Notes: a model not told the origin generated them from the sequence alone. Shown: positions 1-11,104, numbered from the stretch's first letter. The stretch is DNA of 64,000 nucleotides from Klebsiella sp. BIGb0138 (GCF_004342285.1 NZ_SMCV01000002.1:186001-250000), one strand, 5' to 3'. Program-made: numbers and translations.

Positions 1-884
<884 letters not shown>

Positions 885-895
885 GCCTCTCCCGA

Positions 896-918
896 CCCTC
901 TTTCCCCCGGAAAGAGGG
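896..918 (+). terminator. Probable purB terminator
   Basis: An 8-bp stem (CCCTCTTT / AAAGAGGG) lies 12 bases after the purB stop codon. The following tract is only TTACTT, so termination may be weak and some purB transcription could reach phoP. Confidence 0.6.
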
Positions 919-1333
919 TTACTTACCGCCATCAACGGCGAGACTGACGCTGACCATCGCCGACTTCGCATCGCCAATGCCCTATGGGCTATCCGCATAG
1001 CCTCGTCCACTCCAGCGCCGCCTGGCGTTCTGGCGTCATTTCCATGCCATCTTTTTTCACGCAGTCTCGGTTTGGCCGGTTCTTAAGCCGCTACGAAGGG
1101 GCAAAATACGCAGGTAAAACACGTTGCCAGGGTCAACCAAAAGCGCTGGCACATATTCCGTCTCATCCCTGACGCCAGGCGCATCTTCGATGGTTTATTC
1201 GGCCGGGCGCTCGTATGGCTGGCAACGTGGGGCTAAACTTGCCAATATATCCCCACCGCAGGCATCCCTTTTTTGTTGTCGAATGAAAGGATGACCGAAA
1301 TGGGGCGGCTGGCTGAGTGACAAAGAAAGCCGT

Positions 1334-1367
1334 TCATTAACAGCTGTTTAAACTCAGTATAGATAAT
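1334..1367 (+). promoter_or_regulatory. Probable PhoP-controlled phoP promoter
   Basis: TCATTAACAGCTGTTTA (1334-1350) has two hexamers 11 bases apart, the second a perfect TGTTTA, which fits the direct-repeat PhoP box. An AT-rich stretch TATAGATAAT follows at 1358 and could hold the -10 element. This suggests the autoregulated phoP promoter known in enterobacteria. The first half-site matches in only 4 of 6 positions. The rest of the 526-base gap between purB and phoP shows no gene or clear element. Confidence 0.5.
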
Positions 1368-1410
1368 CAGCGCTACACTACTCAAAACGAAAATGAAAGG
1401 GAGAAAAGGC

Positions 1411-2085
1411 ATGCGCGTACTCGTCGTTGAGGATAACGCTTTACTGCGCCATCACCTGAAAGTTCAGCTCCAGGAGTTAGGCCACCAGGTCGATGCCGCA
1501 GAAGACGCCAGGGAAGCGGATTATTACCTGGGCGAACACGTGCCGGATATCGCCATTGTCGATCTGGGCCTGCCTGATGAAGATGGCCTGTCACTTATTC
1601 GCCGCTGGCGTAGCCACGAGGTCTCGGTTCCGGTGCTGGTGCTGACCGCGCGCGAGGGCTGGCAGGATAAAGTCGAAGTGCTGAGCGCCGGGGCGGACGA
1701 TTACGTCACCAAGCCGTTCCACATTGAAGAGGTCGCCGCCCGAATGCAGGCGCTGCTGCGTCGTAACAGCGGTCTGGCATCGCAGGTGATCTCCCTTCCC
1801 CCTTTCCAGGTCGATTTATCGCGCCGCGAGCTGTCGATCAACGATCGGCCGATTAAGCTGACGGCGTTTGAATACACCATTATGGAAACGCTGATCCGCA
1901 ACCGCGGCAAAGTGGTCAGTAAAGATTCGCTGATGCTACAGCTGTATCCCGATGCCGAGCTGCGCGAGAGCCACACTATTGACGTGCTGATGGGGCGACT
2001 GCGGAAAAAAATCCAGTCCCAACATCCGCATGACGTCATTACTACGGTGCGCGGCCAGGGCTATCTCTTTGAACTGCGCGGATGA
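1411..2085 (+). CDS. phoP: Response regulator PhoP
   Basis: PhoP is the DNA-binding half of the PhoPQ system that responds to low Mg2+, acid pH and cationic peptides, and controls lipid A modification and virulence genes. The 224 residues show an N-terminal receiver domain with the acidic pocket (VVEDN), phospho-acceptor D51 in IVDLGLPDE and the switch lysine in YVTKPF. A C-terminal OmpR-type winged helix ends in [12 protein letters not shown]. An ATG 18 bases upstream is also in frame, but 1411 gives the family N-terminus MRVLVVEDN and follows the purine-rich GAAAAGG. The gene overlaps phoQ by four bases (ATGA), so the two are probably translationally coupled. Confidence 0.97.
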   Translation: MRVLVVEDNALLRHHLKVQLQELGHQVDAAEDAREADYYLGEHVPDIAIVDLGLPDEDGLSLIRRWRSHEVSVPVLVLTAREGWQDKVEVLSAGADDYVTKPFHIEEVAARMQALLRRNSGLASQVISLPPFQVDLSRRELSINDRPIKLTAFEYTIMETLIRNRGKVVSKDSLMLQLYPDAELRESHTIDVLMGRLRKKIQSQHPHDVITTVRGQGYLFELRG

Positions 2086-3548
2086 AAGGTCCGCTACGGC
2101 ATATTTTGCCGCTTTCCCTGCGCGTTCGCTTTCTGCTGGCGACGGCTGCCGTGGTGCTGGTGCTTTCGCTGGCCTACGGCATGGTGGCGTTAGTCGGCTA
2201 CAGCGTCAGCTTTGATAAAACGACATTCCGCCTGCTGCGCGGCGAGAGCAACCTGTTCTATATGCTGGCGAAGTGGGAAAACAACCGCATTGACGTCGAT
2301 ATTCCTGAAAATCTCAACATGCAGAGCCCGACGGTCACGCTGATTTACGATGCCAAAGGCAAACTGCTGTGGATGCAGCACGATGTCGCGTGGCTGGCAA
2401 AACGCATTCAACCCGAATGGCTGAAAAGCAACGGCTTTCACGAGATCGAGTCCGACGTCGGCAGCAGCAGCATGCTGCTGCGCAATAACCACCAGGTACA
2501 GGAGGAGCTCGATGCCCTCCGCCAGCAGGACGACGGTTCGGAAATGACCCACTCGGTGGCGATCAATATCTATCCGGCAACCGATAAGATGCCGCAGCTG
2601 AGTATCGTGGTGGTCGACACCATTCCGGTCGAGCTTAAACGTTCCTACATGGTCTGGAGCTGGTTTGTTTACGTGCTGGTCGCCAATCTGCTGCTGGTGA
2701 TTCCGCTGCTGTGGGTCGCGGCATGGTGGAGCCTGCGTCCTATTGAATCGCTGGCGAAAGAGGTTCGCGAGCTGGAGGAGCACCATCGTGAAATGCTCAA
2801 TCCGGACACCACCCGCGAACTGACGCGGCTGGTCAGCAATCTCAACCGGCTGCTGAAAAGCGAGCGTGAACGCTATGACAAGTACCGCACCACGCTGACC
2901 GATCTCACTCATAGCCTGAAAACGCCGCTGGCGGTGCTGCAAAGCACGCTACGCTCCTTGCGCAGCGAGAAGATTGGCGTCAATGAGGCGGAGCCGGTGA
3001 TGCTCGAACAGATCAGCCGCATCTCACAGCAAATCGGCTACTATCTGCACCGCGCCAGCATGCGCGGCGGCGGAACCCTGCTGAGCCGCGAGCTGCACCC
3101 GATCGCTCCGCTGCTCGACAAGCTAACGTCGGCGCTGAACAAGGTTTATCAGCGCAAAGGGGTTAACATCACCCTCGATATCTCGCCGGAAATCAGTTTT
3201 GTCGGCGAGCAGAATGATTTTATGGAAGTGATGGGTAACGTGCTGGATAACGCCTGTAAATATTGTCTGGAGTTTGTCGAAGTTTCCGTGCGCCAGAGCA
3301 ACGACAATCATCTGCATATTCTGGTGGAAGATGACGGTCCAGGCATTCCCCGCAGCCAGCGTAGCGCCGTGTTTGACCGCGGGCAACGTGCCGATACGCT
3401 ACGTCCCGGTCAGGGGGTGGGGCTGGCCGTCGCACGGGATATCGTCGAGCAGTACGATGGCGATATCCTCACCGGAGATAGCCTGCTTGGCGGAGCCTGT
3501 ATGGAGGTGATTTTTGGCCACCAGCTGCCGGATGATGCGGAAAGCTAA
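2082..3548 (+). CDS. phoQ: Sensor histidine kinase PhoQ
   Basis: PhoQ is the inner-membrane sensor that phosphorylates PhoP when periplasmic divalent cations are low or antimicrobial peptides and acid are present. The 488 residues comprise TM1 (about 17-37), a periplasmic PAS-like sensor, TM2 (about 193-214, with the polar N202), HAMP, the DHp helix with phospho-acceptor H277 in [10 protein letters not shown], and an HATPase domain with the N box NVLDNACKY and G boxes DDGPGI and GQGVGLAV. One difference stands out: the sensor patch at 148-154 reads QQDDGSE, where E. coli has EDDDDAE. H157 and the rest of the domain are intact. In Klebsiella this pathway is a known route to colistin resistance when its inhibitor MgrB is lost; mgrB is not in this window. 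Confidence 0.97.
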   Translation: MKGPLRHILPLSLRVRFLLATAAVVLVLSLAYGMVALVGYSVSFDKTTFRLLRGESNLFYMLAKWENNRIDVDIPENLNMQSPTVTLIYDAKGKLLWMQHDVAWLAKRIQPEWLKSNGFHEIESDVGSSSMLLRNNHQVQEELDALRQQDDGSEMTHSVAINIYPATDKMPQLSIVVVDTIPVELKRSYMVWSWFVYVLVANLLLVIPLLWVAAWWSLRPIESLAKEVRELEEHHREMLNPDTTRELTRLVSNLNRLLKSERERYDKYRTTLTDLTHSLKTPLAVLQSTLRSLRSEKIGVNEAEPVMLEQISRISQQIGYYLHRASMRGGGTLLSRELHPIAPLLDKLTSALNKVYQRKGVNITLDISPEISFVGEQNDFMEVMGNVLDNACKYCLEFVEVSVRQSNDNHLHILVEDDGPGIPRSQRSAVFDRGQRADTLRPGQGVGLAVARDIVEQYDGDILTGDSLLGGACMEVIFGHQLPDDAES

Positions 3549-3632
3549 GCGAGCCGTTCCCATAGCAAGCGGCAACTTGTGAGCGGGGAGCACAATCACC
3601 GCCAACAAAGAGGCAGTTTGAAGGATGACGTG

Positions 3633-3638
3633 TATAAT
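3633..3638 (+). promoter_or_regulatory. Possible roxA -10 element
   Basis: A perfect TATAAT preceded by TG lies 32 bases before the roxA start codon. No convincing -35 hexamer sits at the right distance, so this is a tentative promoter. Confidence 0.4.
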
Positions 3639-3670
3639 CCCAAACAGACACCTGCTGTGGAATAAAAAAA

Positions 3671-4792
3671 ATGGATTATCAATTAACGCTTAACTGGCCT
3701 GACTTTATCGAACGCTACTGGCAAAAACGCCCGGTGGTACTGAAGCGCGGCTTCGCCAATTTCGTCGATCCCATTAGCCCGGACGAACTGGCCGGGCTGG
3801 CGATGGAAAGTGAAGTCGACAGCCGCCTGGTCAGCCATCAGGACGGAAAATGGCAGGTCAGCCACGGTCCGTTTGAAAGCTACGATCACCTGAGCGAGAA
3901 CAACTGGTCGCTGCTGGTACAGGCGGTCAATAACTGGCATGAGCCGACGGCGGCGCTGATGCGCCCCTTCCGCGCCCTGCCGGACTGGCGTATTGACGAT
4001 CTGATGATCTCCTTCTCTGTGCCCGGCGGCGGCGTGGGGCCTCATCTCGATCAGTACGACGTCTTTATCATCCAGGGTACCGGTCGCCGCCGCTGGCGCG
4101 TAGGTGAAAAAGTGCCGATGAAACAGCACTGTCCGCACCCGGACCTGCTGCAGGTCGATCCGTTCGAGGCCATTATCGACGAAGAGATGGAACCGGGCGA
4201 CATTCTCTATATTCCGCCGGGTTTCCCGCATGAGGGCTATTCGCTGGAAAACTCGCTGAACTATTCGGTGGGCTATCGTTCGCCGAACGCCCGTGAGCTG
4301 TTCAGCGGCTTTGCCGATTATATTCTGCAGCGTGAACTGGGCAGCCAGCGCTATGCCGATCCGGACGTACCTGCGCGCGACCATCCGGCGGATATATTAC
4401 CGGTTGAGCTGGATCGTCTGCGGGACATGATGCTGGGGCTAATTAACCAGCCAGAACATTTTAAGCAATGGTTTGGCGAGTTTATTACCCAGTCCCGGCA
4501 TGAGCTGGACGTCGCCCCGGCGGAGCCGCCGTATCAGCCCGATGAGATTTACGACGCCCTGCAACAGGGTGACAAGCTGGTACGCCTTGGCGGGCTGCGC
4601 GTGCTGCGTATTGACGGCGAAGTGTTCGTCAACGGCGAGCAGATTAACTCGCCGCATCGCCCGGCTCTGGACGCCCTGGCAACGCATCTGTCGCTGAACG
4701 CAGATCATTTCGGCGATGCGCTGGAAGACCCGTCGTTCCTCGCGATGCTGGCCGCGCTGGTTAACAGCGGCTACTGGTTCTTCGAAGACTAA
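3671..4792 (+). CDS. roxA: Ribosomal protein uL16 arginine 3-hydroxylase
   Basis: RoxA (YcfD) is a 2-oxoglutarate- and Fe(II)-dependent oxygenase that hydroxylates an arginine of ribosomal protein L16. The 373 residues contain a JmjC-type domain with the iron-binding facial triad H125, D127 (in GPHLDQYD) and H187 (in PPGFPHEGY), followed by the dimerisation and winged-helix part typical of the family. Length and metal ligands match the E. coli enzyme. The ATG follows a run of A residues with only a weak ribosome-binding site. The gene is convergent with pepT, with a REP pair between them. E. coli has the same phoQ-roxA-pepT order. Confidence 0.95.
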   Translation: MDYQLTLNWPDFIERYWQKRPVVLKRGFANFVDPISPDELAGLAMESEVDSRLVSHQDGKWQVSHGPFESYDHLSENNWSLLVQAVNNWHEPTAALMRPFRALPDWRIDDLMISFSVPGGGVGPHLDQYDVFIIQGTGRRRWRVGEKVPMKQHCPHPDLLQVDPFEAIIDEEMEPGDILYIPPGFPHEGYSLENSLNYSVGYRSPNARELFSGFADYILQRELGSQRYADPDVPARDHPADILPVELDRLRDMMLGLINQPEHFKQWFGEFITQSRHELDVAPAEPPYQPDEIYDALQQGDKLVRLGGLRVLRIDGEVFVNGEQINSPHRPALDALATHLSLNADHFGDALEDPSFLAMLAALVNSGYWFFED

Positions 4793-4801
4793 CCTCCGCC
4801 C

Positions 4802-4902
4802 CCCGGCTTGCGGCGCGCTGCGCCTTAGCCGGGCTACAGGTACAGCGCTATCCGACTGCTTTAATGCCGTTATGTAGCCCGCACAAACGTAGCGCCACCC
4901 GG
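4802..4902. repeat. REP pair (BIME-like)
   Basis: Two imperfect GC-rich palindromes face each other between the convergent genes roxA and pepT. The first (4802-4837) pairs CCCGGCT with AGCCGGG and ends GGGCTAC. The second (4874-4902) starts GTAGCCCG and ends CACCCGGG. Paired opposite REP units are a common form of bacterial interspersed mosaic element and often lie at the 3' ends of convergent genes, where they protect or end transcripts. Confidence 0.75.
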
Positions 4903-4910
4903 GAAATCTC

Positions 4911-6140
4911 TCAGCCACCGCGCTGCGCCGTCAGCTCGGCAATGCGCACAATGACCTGTACCGCCTTCTCCATCCCTTCCAGAGTGATGAACTCATGTTT
5001 GCCATGATAGTTATACCCGCCGGTAAACAGGTTCGGGCACGGCAACCCCATAAAGGAAAGCTGGGCTCCGTCGGTACCGCCGCGAATCGGCTTCATCTGC
5101 GGCGCAATATCGCAATCCACCATCGCCTGGCGGGCAATCTCCACCACGTGCGGATGCGCCATCACTTTTTCATGCATATTGTAGTAACTGTCCTCAATGG
5201 CCAGCTCAATATAGCAATCCGGGTGCAGCCCCTTACCCACCTTTTTAGCAATCTCCATCATTTTGCGTTTGCGGGCTTCAAACTGTTTGCGCTCAAAATC
5301 GCGGATGATGTAATGCATCTCGGCGCGGTCGACCGTCCCTTTTATACTCGTCAGATGGTAAAACCCTTCATAGCCGGCGGTGGTTTCCGGGGCTTCATCG
5401 GCGGGCACTTCGGCATGAATGCGCGCCGCCAGCGAGAGCGCATTTACCATCACCCCTTTAGCCGTGCCCGGATGGACATTATTCCCTACGATCTTGATAG
5501 TCACCGACGCCGCGTTGAAGTTTTCGAACTCCAGTTCCCCCACGCCACCGCCGTCAACGGTGTAGGCCCAGCGGGCATCAAAGGCGGCGACGTCGAAATA
5601 TTTCGCCCCTTTCCCCACCTCTTCGTCCGGGGTGAAGGCGACGCGGATATCACCATGAGGAATATTTTTCGCCTGCAGCGTCGCCAGCGCGGTCATGATC
5701 TCGGCAACACCCGCCTTGTCATCGGCGCCCAGCAGGGTTTTACCGTCAGTGGTAATCAAGGTTTGCCCCAGCAGCTGATGCAGCACCGGGAACATCACCG
5801 GCGAAAGTACCTCATCGCCGATCCCGAGGGCGATATCGCCGCCGCGGTAGTTTTCCACGATTTGCGGATTAACGTTCTTACCGCTGAAATCAGGCGCGGT
5901 GTCGACGTGGGAAATGAAGCCAATGGCCGGAATATCGCCGGCGACGTTTGCCGGCAGGGTTGCCATCAGCGTTCCTTTGTCACTTAGCGTCACGTTAACC
6001 AGACCCATTTCTTTCAGCTGCGCCTGCAGCACGCGTAACAGCTTCCACTGCCCTTCCGTACCAGGAACCTGACGCACGCCTGGTTTCGACTGCGTGTCGA
6101 AAGAAACGTACTGTAAAAAACGCTCAAGCAATTTATCCAT
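4911..6140 (-). CDS. pepT: Peptidase T (tripeptidase)
   Basis: PepT is a cytosolic zinc aminopeptidase of the M20 family that removes the N-terminal residue of tripeptides. The 409-residue product has the di-zinc ligands in the expected places: H78 (ISHVD), D140 (LGADD), E174 (PDEEVG, after the catalytic E173) and D196 (TVDGGG), plus the late histidine in NYHGKHE. An in-frame ATG lies 36 bases further upstream, but the start at 6140 gives the family N-terminus MDKLLERFL and has GAGGGTGG in front. The gene is divergent from potA. FNR control is known for pepT in Salmonella, but I see no clear FNR site here. Confidence 0.96.
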   Translation of the reverse strand: MDKLLERFLQYVSFDTQSKPGVRQVPGTEGQWKLLRVLQAQLKEMGLVNVTLSDKGTLMATLPANVAGDIPAIGFISHVDTAPDFSGKNVNPQIVENYRGGDIALGIGDEVLSPVMFPVLHQLLGQTLITTDGKTLLGADDKAGVAEIMTALATLQAKNIPHGDIRVAFTPDEEVGKGAKYFDVAAFDARWAYTVDGGGVGELEFENFNAASVTIKIVGNNVHPGTAKGVMVNALSLAARIHAEVPADEAPETTAGYEGFYHLTSIKGTVDRAEMHYIIRDFERKQFEARKRKMMEIAKKVGKGLHPDCYIELAIEDSYYNMHEKVMAHPHVVEIARQAMVDCDIAPQMKPIRGGTDGAQLSFMGLPCPNLFTGGYNYHGKHEFITLEGMEKAVQVIVRIAELTAQRGG

Positions 6141-6395
6141 GTAGCCACCCTCTTCTTTTGTGACAACATTATTCATAAGCCCGAAAAGACAAATATTGCG
6201 TCAGGTCATTTTTAACCCGGCAAATAAGAATTTAATCCATAAACTAGCGTAATGTTGTAAAGGTTATGTATCTCTATACAACAAGGATTGGCGATCGTAA
6301 GCGTTTGCCGTAGAATGCTGGCCCTTATTAATTATGTGCAACCCGAAGGTGGTTAACCACAAACCCCGCACCGGTCAGTCCTCCGCTGCGTCTAC

Positions 6396-7532
6396 ATGGG
6401 ACAGAGTCAAAAATTGAATATACAACCGCGTTCGCTTTCGCCGCTGGTACAACTGGCGGGAATTCGCAAAAGCTTTGATGGTAAAACGGTCATCGCCGAT
6501 CTTAATCTGACCATCAACAACGGTGAGTTTCTCACCCTGCTTGGCCCCTCTGGCTGCGGTAAAACCACCGTTCTTCGTCTTATCGCCGGGCTGGAAAATG
6601 TCGACAGCGGGCAAATTCATCTCGAAGACCACGATATCACCCATGTTCCGGCGGAAAACCGCCACGTCAACACCGTCTTTCAAAGCTACGCCCTGTTTCC
6701 CCACATGAGCGTGTTCGAAAACGTCGCCTTCGGTCTGCGTATGCAGAAAACCCCGGCGGCGGAAATCACCCCGCGCGTCCTCGATGCCCTGCGCATGGTC
6801 CAGTTGGAGGAGTTTGCCCAGCGTAAGCCGCATCAGCTGTCAGGCGGCCAGCAGCAGCGCGTCGCTATCGCCCGGGCGGTGGTCAATAAACCGCGTCTGC
6901 TGTTGCTGGATGAATCGCTGTCGGCGCTGGATTACAAGCTGCGTAAACAGATGCAAAACGAGCTGAAAGCGCTGCAGCGCAAACTCGGCATCACCTTTGT
7001 TTTCGTCACCCACGATCAGGAAGAGGCCCTGACCATGTCTGACCGTATTGTGGTAATGCGCGATGGCAAAATTGAGCAGGACGGCACCCCGCGCGAAATC
7101 TACGAAGAACCCAAAAACCTGTTCGTCGCCAGTTTTATTGGCGAGATCAACATTTTCAGCGCCACGGTGATTGAGCGTCTTGACGAGCAGCGCGTTCGCG
7201 CCCGCGTCGAAGGCCGCGAATGCAATATCTATGTGAATTTCCCGGTCGCTCCGGGGCAGCGGCTGAACGTTATGCTGCGTCCGGAAGATCTGCGCGTCGA
7301 TGAGGTCCACGACAGCAGCGATGCCGATGGCCTGATCGGCTATATCCGCGAACGCAACTATAAAGGTATGACCCTGGAATCGGTGGTCGAGCTGGAAAAC
7401 GGCAAAATGGTGATGGTCAGCGAATTCTTTAATGAAGACGACCCCGATTTTGACCACCCGCTGGACCAGAAGATGGCGATTAACTGGGTAGAAAGCTGGG
7501 AGGTTGTGCTGGCTGATGAAGAACACAAGTAA
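6396..7532 (+). CDS. potA: Spermidine/putrescine importer ATPase PotA
   Basis: PotA is the ATP-hydrolysing subunit of the PotABCD spermidine-preferential ABC importer, bound to the inner face of the PotB-PotC channel. The 378 residues show Walker A (GPSGCGKTT), the Q loop, the ABC signature LSGGQQQR, Walker B ([12 protein letters not shown]) and the H loop (VTHDQ). A C-terminal TOBE-type regulatory domain starts near residue 250 (LRPEDLR). Length equals the E. coli protein. There is no strong ribosome-binding site before the ATG at 6396. The gene starts a four-gene operon whose members overlap; the 3' end overlaps potB by 17 bases. Confidence 0.97.
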   Translation: MGQSQKLNIQPRSLSPLVQLAGIRKSFDGKTVIADLNLTINNGEFLTLLGPSGCGKTTVLRLIAGLENVDSGQIHLEDHDITHVPAENRHVNTVFQSYALFPHMSVFENVAFGLRMQKTPAAEITPRVLDALRMVQLEEFAQRKPHQLSGGQQQRVAIARAVVNKPRLLLLDESLSALDYKLRKQMQNELKALQRKLGITFVFVTHDQEEALTMSDRIVVMRDGKIEQDGTPREIYEEPKNLFVASFIGEINIFSATVIERLDEQRVRARVEGRECNIYVNFPVAPGQRLNVMLRPEDLRVDEVHDSSDADGLIGYIRERNYKGMTLESVVELENGKMVMVSEFFNEDDPDFDHPLDQKMAINWVESWEVVLADEEHK

Positions 7533-8373
7533 ATTCCAGAATGGGGTGATCGCCACCATCGTGGGTTGGCTTGTGCTATTCGTGTTTCTGCCCAACCTGA
7601 TGATCATCGGCACCAGCTTTTTGACCCGCGACGACGCCAGTTTCGTCAAAATGGTCTTTACGCTGGATAACTACGCGCGTCTGCTGGATCCGCTCTATTA
7701 CGATGTACTGCTGCACTCGCTGAATATGGCGCTGCTGGCAACTCTCGCCTGCCTGGCGCTCGGCTACCCCTTCGCCTGGTTTCTGGCCCGGCTGCCGGAG
7801 AAGGTGCGGCCGTTGCTGCTGTTTCTGCTGATCGTTCCGTTCTGGACCAACTCACTGATCCGCATCTACGGATTGAAAATCTTCCTCAGCACCAAAGGCT
7901 ATCTCAATGAGTGTCTGCTGTGGCTGGGGATTATCGATACGCCGCTGCGCATCATGTATACCCCGTCGGCGGTGATTATCGGCCTGGTCTATATCTTGCT
8001 GCCGTTTATGGTCATGCCGCTGTACTCCAGCATTGAGAAGCTCGATCGCCCGCTGCTGGAAGCGGCAAAAGATCTCGGCGCCAGCAAGCTGCAAACCTTT
8101 GTCCGCATCATTCTTCCGCTGACCATGCCGGGCATTATCGCCGGCTGCCTGCTGGTGATGCTCCCGGCAATGGGCCTGTTCTACGTCTCTGACCTGATGG
8201 GCGGGGCGAAAAACCTGTTGATCGGTAACGTGATTAAGAGCCAGTTCCTGAATATCCGCGACTGGCCGTTTGGCGCTGCGACCAGCATTACGCTGACGCT
8301 GGTGATGGGCCTGATGCTGCTGATTTACTGGCGCGCGGCGCGGTTATTGAACAAGAAGGTGGAGCTCGAATGA
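7516..8373 (+). CDS. potB: Spermidine/putrescine permease PotB
   Basis: PotB is one of the two membrane subunits forming the polyamine channel. The 285-residue hydrophobic protein has about six transmembrane helices and the cytoplasmic coupling motif [14 protein letters not shown], which docks on the ATPase. The start at 7516 (MKNTSKFQN) is the family start; the frame also opens 12 bases earlier. It begins inside the last codons of potA and ends overlapping potC by four bases (ATGA), so the operon is tightly coupled. Confidence 0.96.
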   Translation: MKNTSKFQNGVIATIVGWLVLFVFLPNLMIIGTSFLTRDDASFVKMVFTLDNYARLLDPLYYDVLLHSLNMALLATLACLALGYPFAWFLARLPEKVRPLLLFLLIVPFWTNSLIRIYGLKIFLSTKGYLNECLLWLGIIDTPLRIMYTPSAVIIGLVYILLPFMVMPLYSSIEKLDRPLLEAAKDLGASKLQTFVRIILPLTMPGIIAGCLLVMLPAMGLFYVSDLMGGAKNLLIGNVIKSQFLNIRDWPFGAATSITLTLVMGLMLLIYWRAARLLNKKVELE

Positions 8374-9155
8374 TCGGTCGACTGCTGCGCGGCGGCTTTA
8401 TGACCGCCATTTACGCTTATCTCTACATTCCGATTATTATTCTGATCGTTAACTCGTTTAACAGTTCGCGTTTCGGTATTAACTGGCAGGGTTTTACCGG
8501 TAAATGGTATGGCCTGTTAATGAACAACGATAGCCTGCTGCAGGCGGCGCAGCACTCGCTGACCATGGCGGTGCTGTCGGCGACCTTTGCGACCCTGATC
8601 GGCTCGCTGACCGCCGTGGCCCTCTACCGCTATCGTTTTCGCGGTAAGCCGTTCGTTAGCGGAATGCTGTTCGTCGTGATGATGTCGCCGGATATCGTGA
8701 TGGCAATTTCCCTGCTGGTACTGTTTATGCTGATCGGCATTCAGCTGGGGTTCTGGTCGCTGCTGTTTTCGCACATAACCTTCTGCCTGCCCTTCGTGGT
8801 GGTGACGGTCTATTCGCGCCTCAAAGGGTTCGACGTGCGGATGCTGGAAGCGGCGAAAGATCTTGGCGCCGGCGAGCTGACGATTCTGCGGAAAATTATT
8901 CTGCCGCTGGCGCTGCCGGCGGTCGCCGCCGGATGGCTGCTGAGCTTTACGCTGTCGATGGATGATGTGGTGGTCTCGTCGTTCGTGACCGGTCCCGGTT
9001 ACGAGATCCTGCCGCTGAAGATCTATTCGATGGTCAAAGTGGGGGTATCGCCGGAAGTGAACGCCCTGGCGACCATTCTGTTAGTTCTGTCGCTGGTGAT
9101 GGTCATCGCCAGTCAGTTGATTGCACGTGATAAAACTCAGGGGACGTTAAAATGA
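8370..9155 (+). CDS. potC: Spermidine/putrescine permease PotC
   Basis: PotC is the second channel subunit of the polyamine importer and pairs with PotB. The 261 residues carry about six transmembrane helices and the coupling motif [14 protein letters not shown]. The C-terminus is a few residues shorter than the E. coli protein and ends RDKTQGTLK, with no sign of frameshift. Four-base overlaps with potB upstream and potD downstream (ATGA in both cases) indicate a single transcript. Confidence 0.96.
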   Translation: MIGRLLRGGFMTAIYAYLYIPIIILIVNSFNSSRFGINWQGFTGKWYGLLMNNDSLLQAAQHSLTMAVLSATFATLIGSLTAVALYRYRFRGKPFVSGMLFVVMMSPDIVMAISLLVLFMLIGIQLGFWSLLFSHITFCLPFVVVTVYSRLKGFDVRMLEAAKDLGAGELTILRKIILPLALPAVAAGWLLSFTLSMDDVVVSSFVTGPGYEILPLKIYSMVKVGVSPEVNALATILLVLSLVMVIASQLIARDKTQGTLK

Positions 9156-10198
9156 AAAAATGGTCACGCCACCTGCTCGCAGCGGGCGCTCTGGCAGTGG
9201 GTATCAGCGCCGCGCATGCGGACGACAGCAAAACGCTCTATTTCTATAACTGGACCGAGTATGTGCCGCCGGGCCTGCTGGAGCAGTTCACCAAAGAGAC
9301 CGGCATCAAGGTTATCTATTCCACTTACGAGTCGAATGAAACCATGTACGCCAAACTCAAAACCTACAAAGACGGCGCCTACGATCTGGTGGTCCCGTCC
9401 ACCTATTTCGTCGATAAGATGCGTAAAGAAGGGATGTTGCAGAAGATCGATAAAAGCAAGCTGACGAACTTCAGCAACCTCGATCCGCAGATGCTGAACA
9501 AACCGTTCGATCCCGGCAACGATTATTCGATTCCCTATATCTGGGGAGCCACGGCGATTGGCGTCAATAGCGAGGCGATCGATCCGAAAACCGTCACCCG
9601 CTGGGCCGACCTGTGGAAGCCGGAATATAAAAGCAGCCTGCTGCTGACCGACGATGCGCGGGAAGTGTTCCAGATTGCATTACGCAAACTGGGCTATTCC
9701 GGCAACACCACCGACCCGAAAGAGATTGAAGCGGCCTACAACGAGCTGAAAAAATTGATGCCTAACGTCGCCGCATTCAACTCCGATAACCCGGCGAACC
9801 CGTATATGGAAGGCGAAGTGAACCTCGGGATGGTGTGGAACGGTTCTGCCTGGGTCGCCCGGCAGTCCGGCACCCCGCTGGAAGTGGTATGGCCGAAAGA
9901 GGGGGGCATCTTCTGGATGGATAGTCTGGCCATTCCGGCGAATGCTAAAAACGTCGACGGTGCGCTGAAGCTAATTAACTTCCTCCTGCGCCCCGAAGTG
10001 GCAAAACAGGTAGCTGAGACCATCGGCTACCCGACGCCAAACCTCACCGCGCGCAAGATGTTAAGCCCGGAAGTCGCCAACGATAAGTCGCTCTATCCGG
10101 ATGCCGAAACCATCGGGCAAGGCGAATGGCAAAACGATGTCGGTAGCGCCAGCGCCCTGTATGAAGAGTATTACCAGAAGCTGAAAGCCGGACGTTAA
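9152..10198 (+). CDS. potD: Periplasmic spermidine/putrescine-binding protein PotD
   Basis: PotD captures spermidine, and putrescine more weakly, in the periplasm and delivers it to PotBC. The 348-residue precursor has a signal peptide (KKWSRHLLAAGALAVG, cleavage after AHA near residue 23). The mature protein starts DDSKTLYFYNWTEYVPP, where the W and Y residues belong to the polyamine-binding pocket of this family. Length matches E. coli. It is the last gene of potABCD and is followed by a strong terminator. Confidence 0.97.
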   Translation: MKKWSRHLLAAGALAVGISAAHADDSKTLYFYNWTEYVPPGLLEQFTKETGIKVIYSTYESNETMYAKLKTYKDGAYDLVVPSTYFVDKMRKEGMLQKIDKSKLTNFSNLDPQMLNKPFDPGNDYSIPYIWGATAIGVNSEAIDPKTVTRWADLWKPEYKSSLLLTDDAREVFQIALRKLGYSGNTTDPKEIEAAYNELKKLMPNVAAFNSDNPANPYMEGEVNLGMVWNGSAWVARQSGTPLEVVWPKEGGIFWMDSLAIPANAKNVDGALKLINFLLRPEVAKQVAETIGYPTPNLTARKMLSPEVANDKSLYPDAETIGQGEWQNDVGSASALYEEYYQKLKAGR

Positions 10199-10206
10199 TC
10201 CTTTCA

Positions 10207-10231
10207 GGCGGAGCTTCGCTCCGCCCTTTTT
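10207..10231 (+). terminator. potABCD terminator
   Basis: A perfect 8-bp stem GGCGGAGC / GCTCCGCC closed by a TTC loop is followed by CTTTTT, 8 bases after the potD stop. This is a textbook intrinsic terminator. Confidence 0.92.
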
Positions 10232-10285
10232 GACTGATTGCCGCTGGCGCAGGGGGCATAAGGTACGGCACTAACGTCGTGCGAT

Positions 10286-10786
10286 TCAGCCCGCCTCTCC
10301 CCCGTCGCCCAGCAAAATCTGGCCAAATTCGGCGCGCAGCCGGTTCTTCAGCACCTTGCCGGTCGCGCTGACCGGTAAACTATCAATGAACAGGATCCGG
10401 TCAGGGAGCTGCCATTTCGGCACCCGCTCCTGATACCAGGCCAGCAGCTCCGCTTCTTCGATTTCACCGCCCTCCTCCCGGACGCACAGCAGCACCGGAC
10501 GCTCGTCCCAGCGCCGATGGCGCGCCGCAATCGCCGCCGCGCTGCGGATCGCCGGATGGCGGCGGTTATTCCACGCCAGGGTGCCACAGCGGGCTCCCGC
10601 GGGGATCGCCAACCGGGTCATGGCCGACGCCAGACGCCGCGCATTTTCAGCTACCTGCCCCCAGCTGCTGGACTCCTTTTCCCCTGATGTTGCGACCGAG
10701 ACAATCTCCGTATCGCGATGATAGCGCGCGGCGTGTTCGATTAACGCCCGGGTGGTTAAATCCTGATACATCATCGGTTGATGCAT
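10286..10786 (-). pseudogene. Internally deleted acyl-CoA ligase (AMP-binding family) relic
   Basis: The 166-residue frame joins two distant parts of a fatty-acyl-CoA synthetase. Residues 1-77 look like the N-terminus (ALIEHAARYHRDTEIVS, then GTLAWNNRRH). Residues 84-160 look like the extreme C-terminal domain (RRWDERPVLL, then PVSATGKVLKNRLRAEFG with the conserved catalytic lysine region). The middle is missing: about 350 or more residues, including the AMP-binding P-loop and adenylation core. The junction lies near base 10,545 and keeps the frame. Such a protein cannot adenylate a fatty acid, so I call it a pseudogene. It could be a small functional remnant, but nothing supports that. It sits between potD and cobB and is convergent with potD. 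Confidence 0.75.
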
Positions 10787-11104
10787 GACTGATACTCCGC
10801 GACTGGCTGATAGCAGGGTGTCTGAAATGAACTATCCCTAAATCTGGCAGCAAGTCGGGCAATCGACCAAAAAAGAGGGGCAATTTTTTGCGCTCACGCA
10901 CAACAATCGGCGCCTTCTGGCACGGAATGTGATGGCAGATAGCTTTTACCAGCCAGCTGGCTGCAGAAAAGCCGCAGAGACGGGACCGGCGCCGTGGCCG
11001 GTAAAACGCGGTTGGGCCCGCAGGCCGAACAACGTCGGATCGCCCCCGCGGGCGGCCCTCCGGCGCTGGTCGGCGTCAGCAGTAAAAAACGCGGCGTTAA
11101 GCGA
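10787..11104. other. Gap between acyl-CoA ligase relic and cobB
   Basis: These 318 bases hold no gene that I can support. The left part is AT-rich (AAAAAAGAGGGGCAATTTTTT near 10,870) and may be the old promoter region of the relic. The right part (10,985-11,085) is very GC-rich. The short open frames here have no recognisable protein features. Confidence 0.5.

Noticed and set aside
2190-2942. 250-codon open frame antisense to phoQ
   Set aside because: It mirrors phoQ codons in GC-rich DNA, with a composition rich in Q, R and H typical of antisense shadows, and no conserved motif.
3600-3645. Possible ERIC end upstream of roxA (TTTGAAGGATGACGTGTATAAT)
   Set aside because: It resembles the right end of ERIC, but the rest of the element is not convincing; I treat it as the roxA promoter region.
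4995-5987. 330-codon open frame antisense to pepT
   Set aside because: Long only because of strong codon bias on the other strand; pepT is complete with all zinc ligands.
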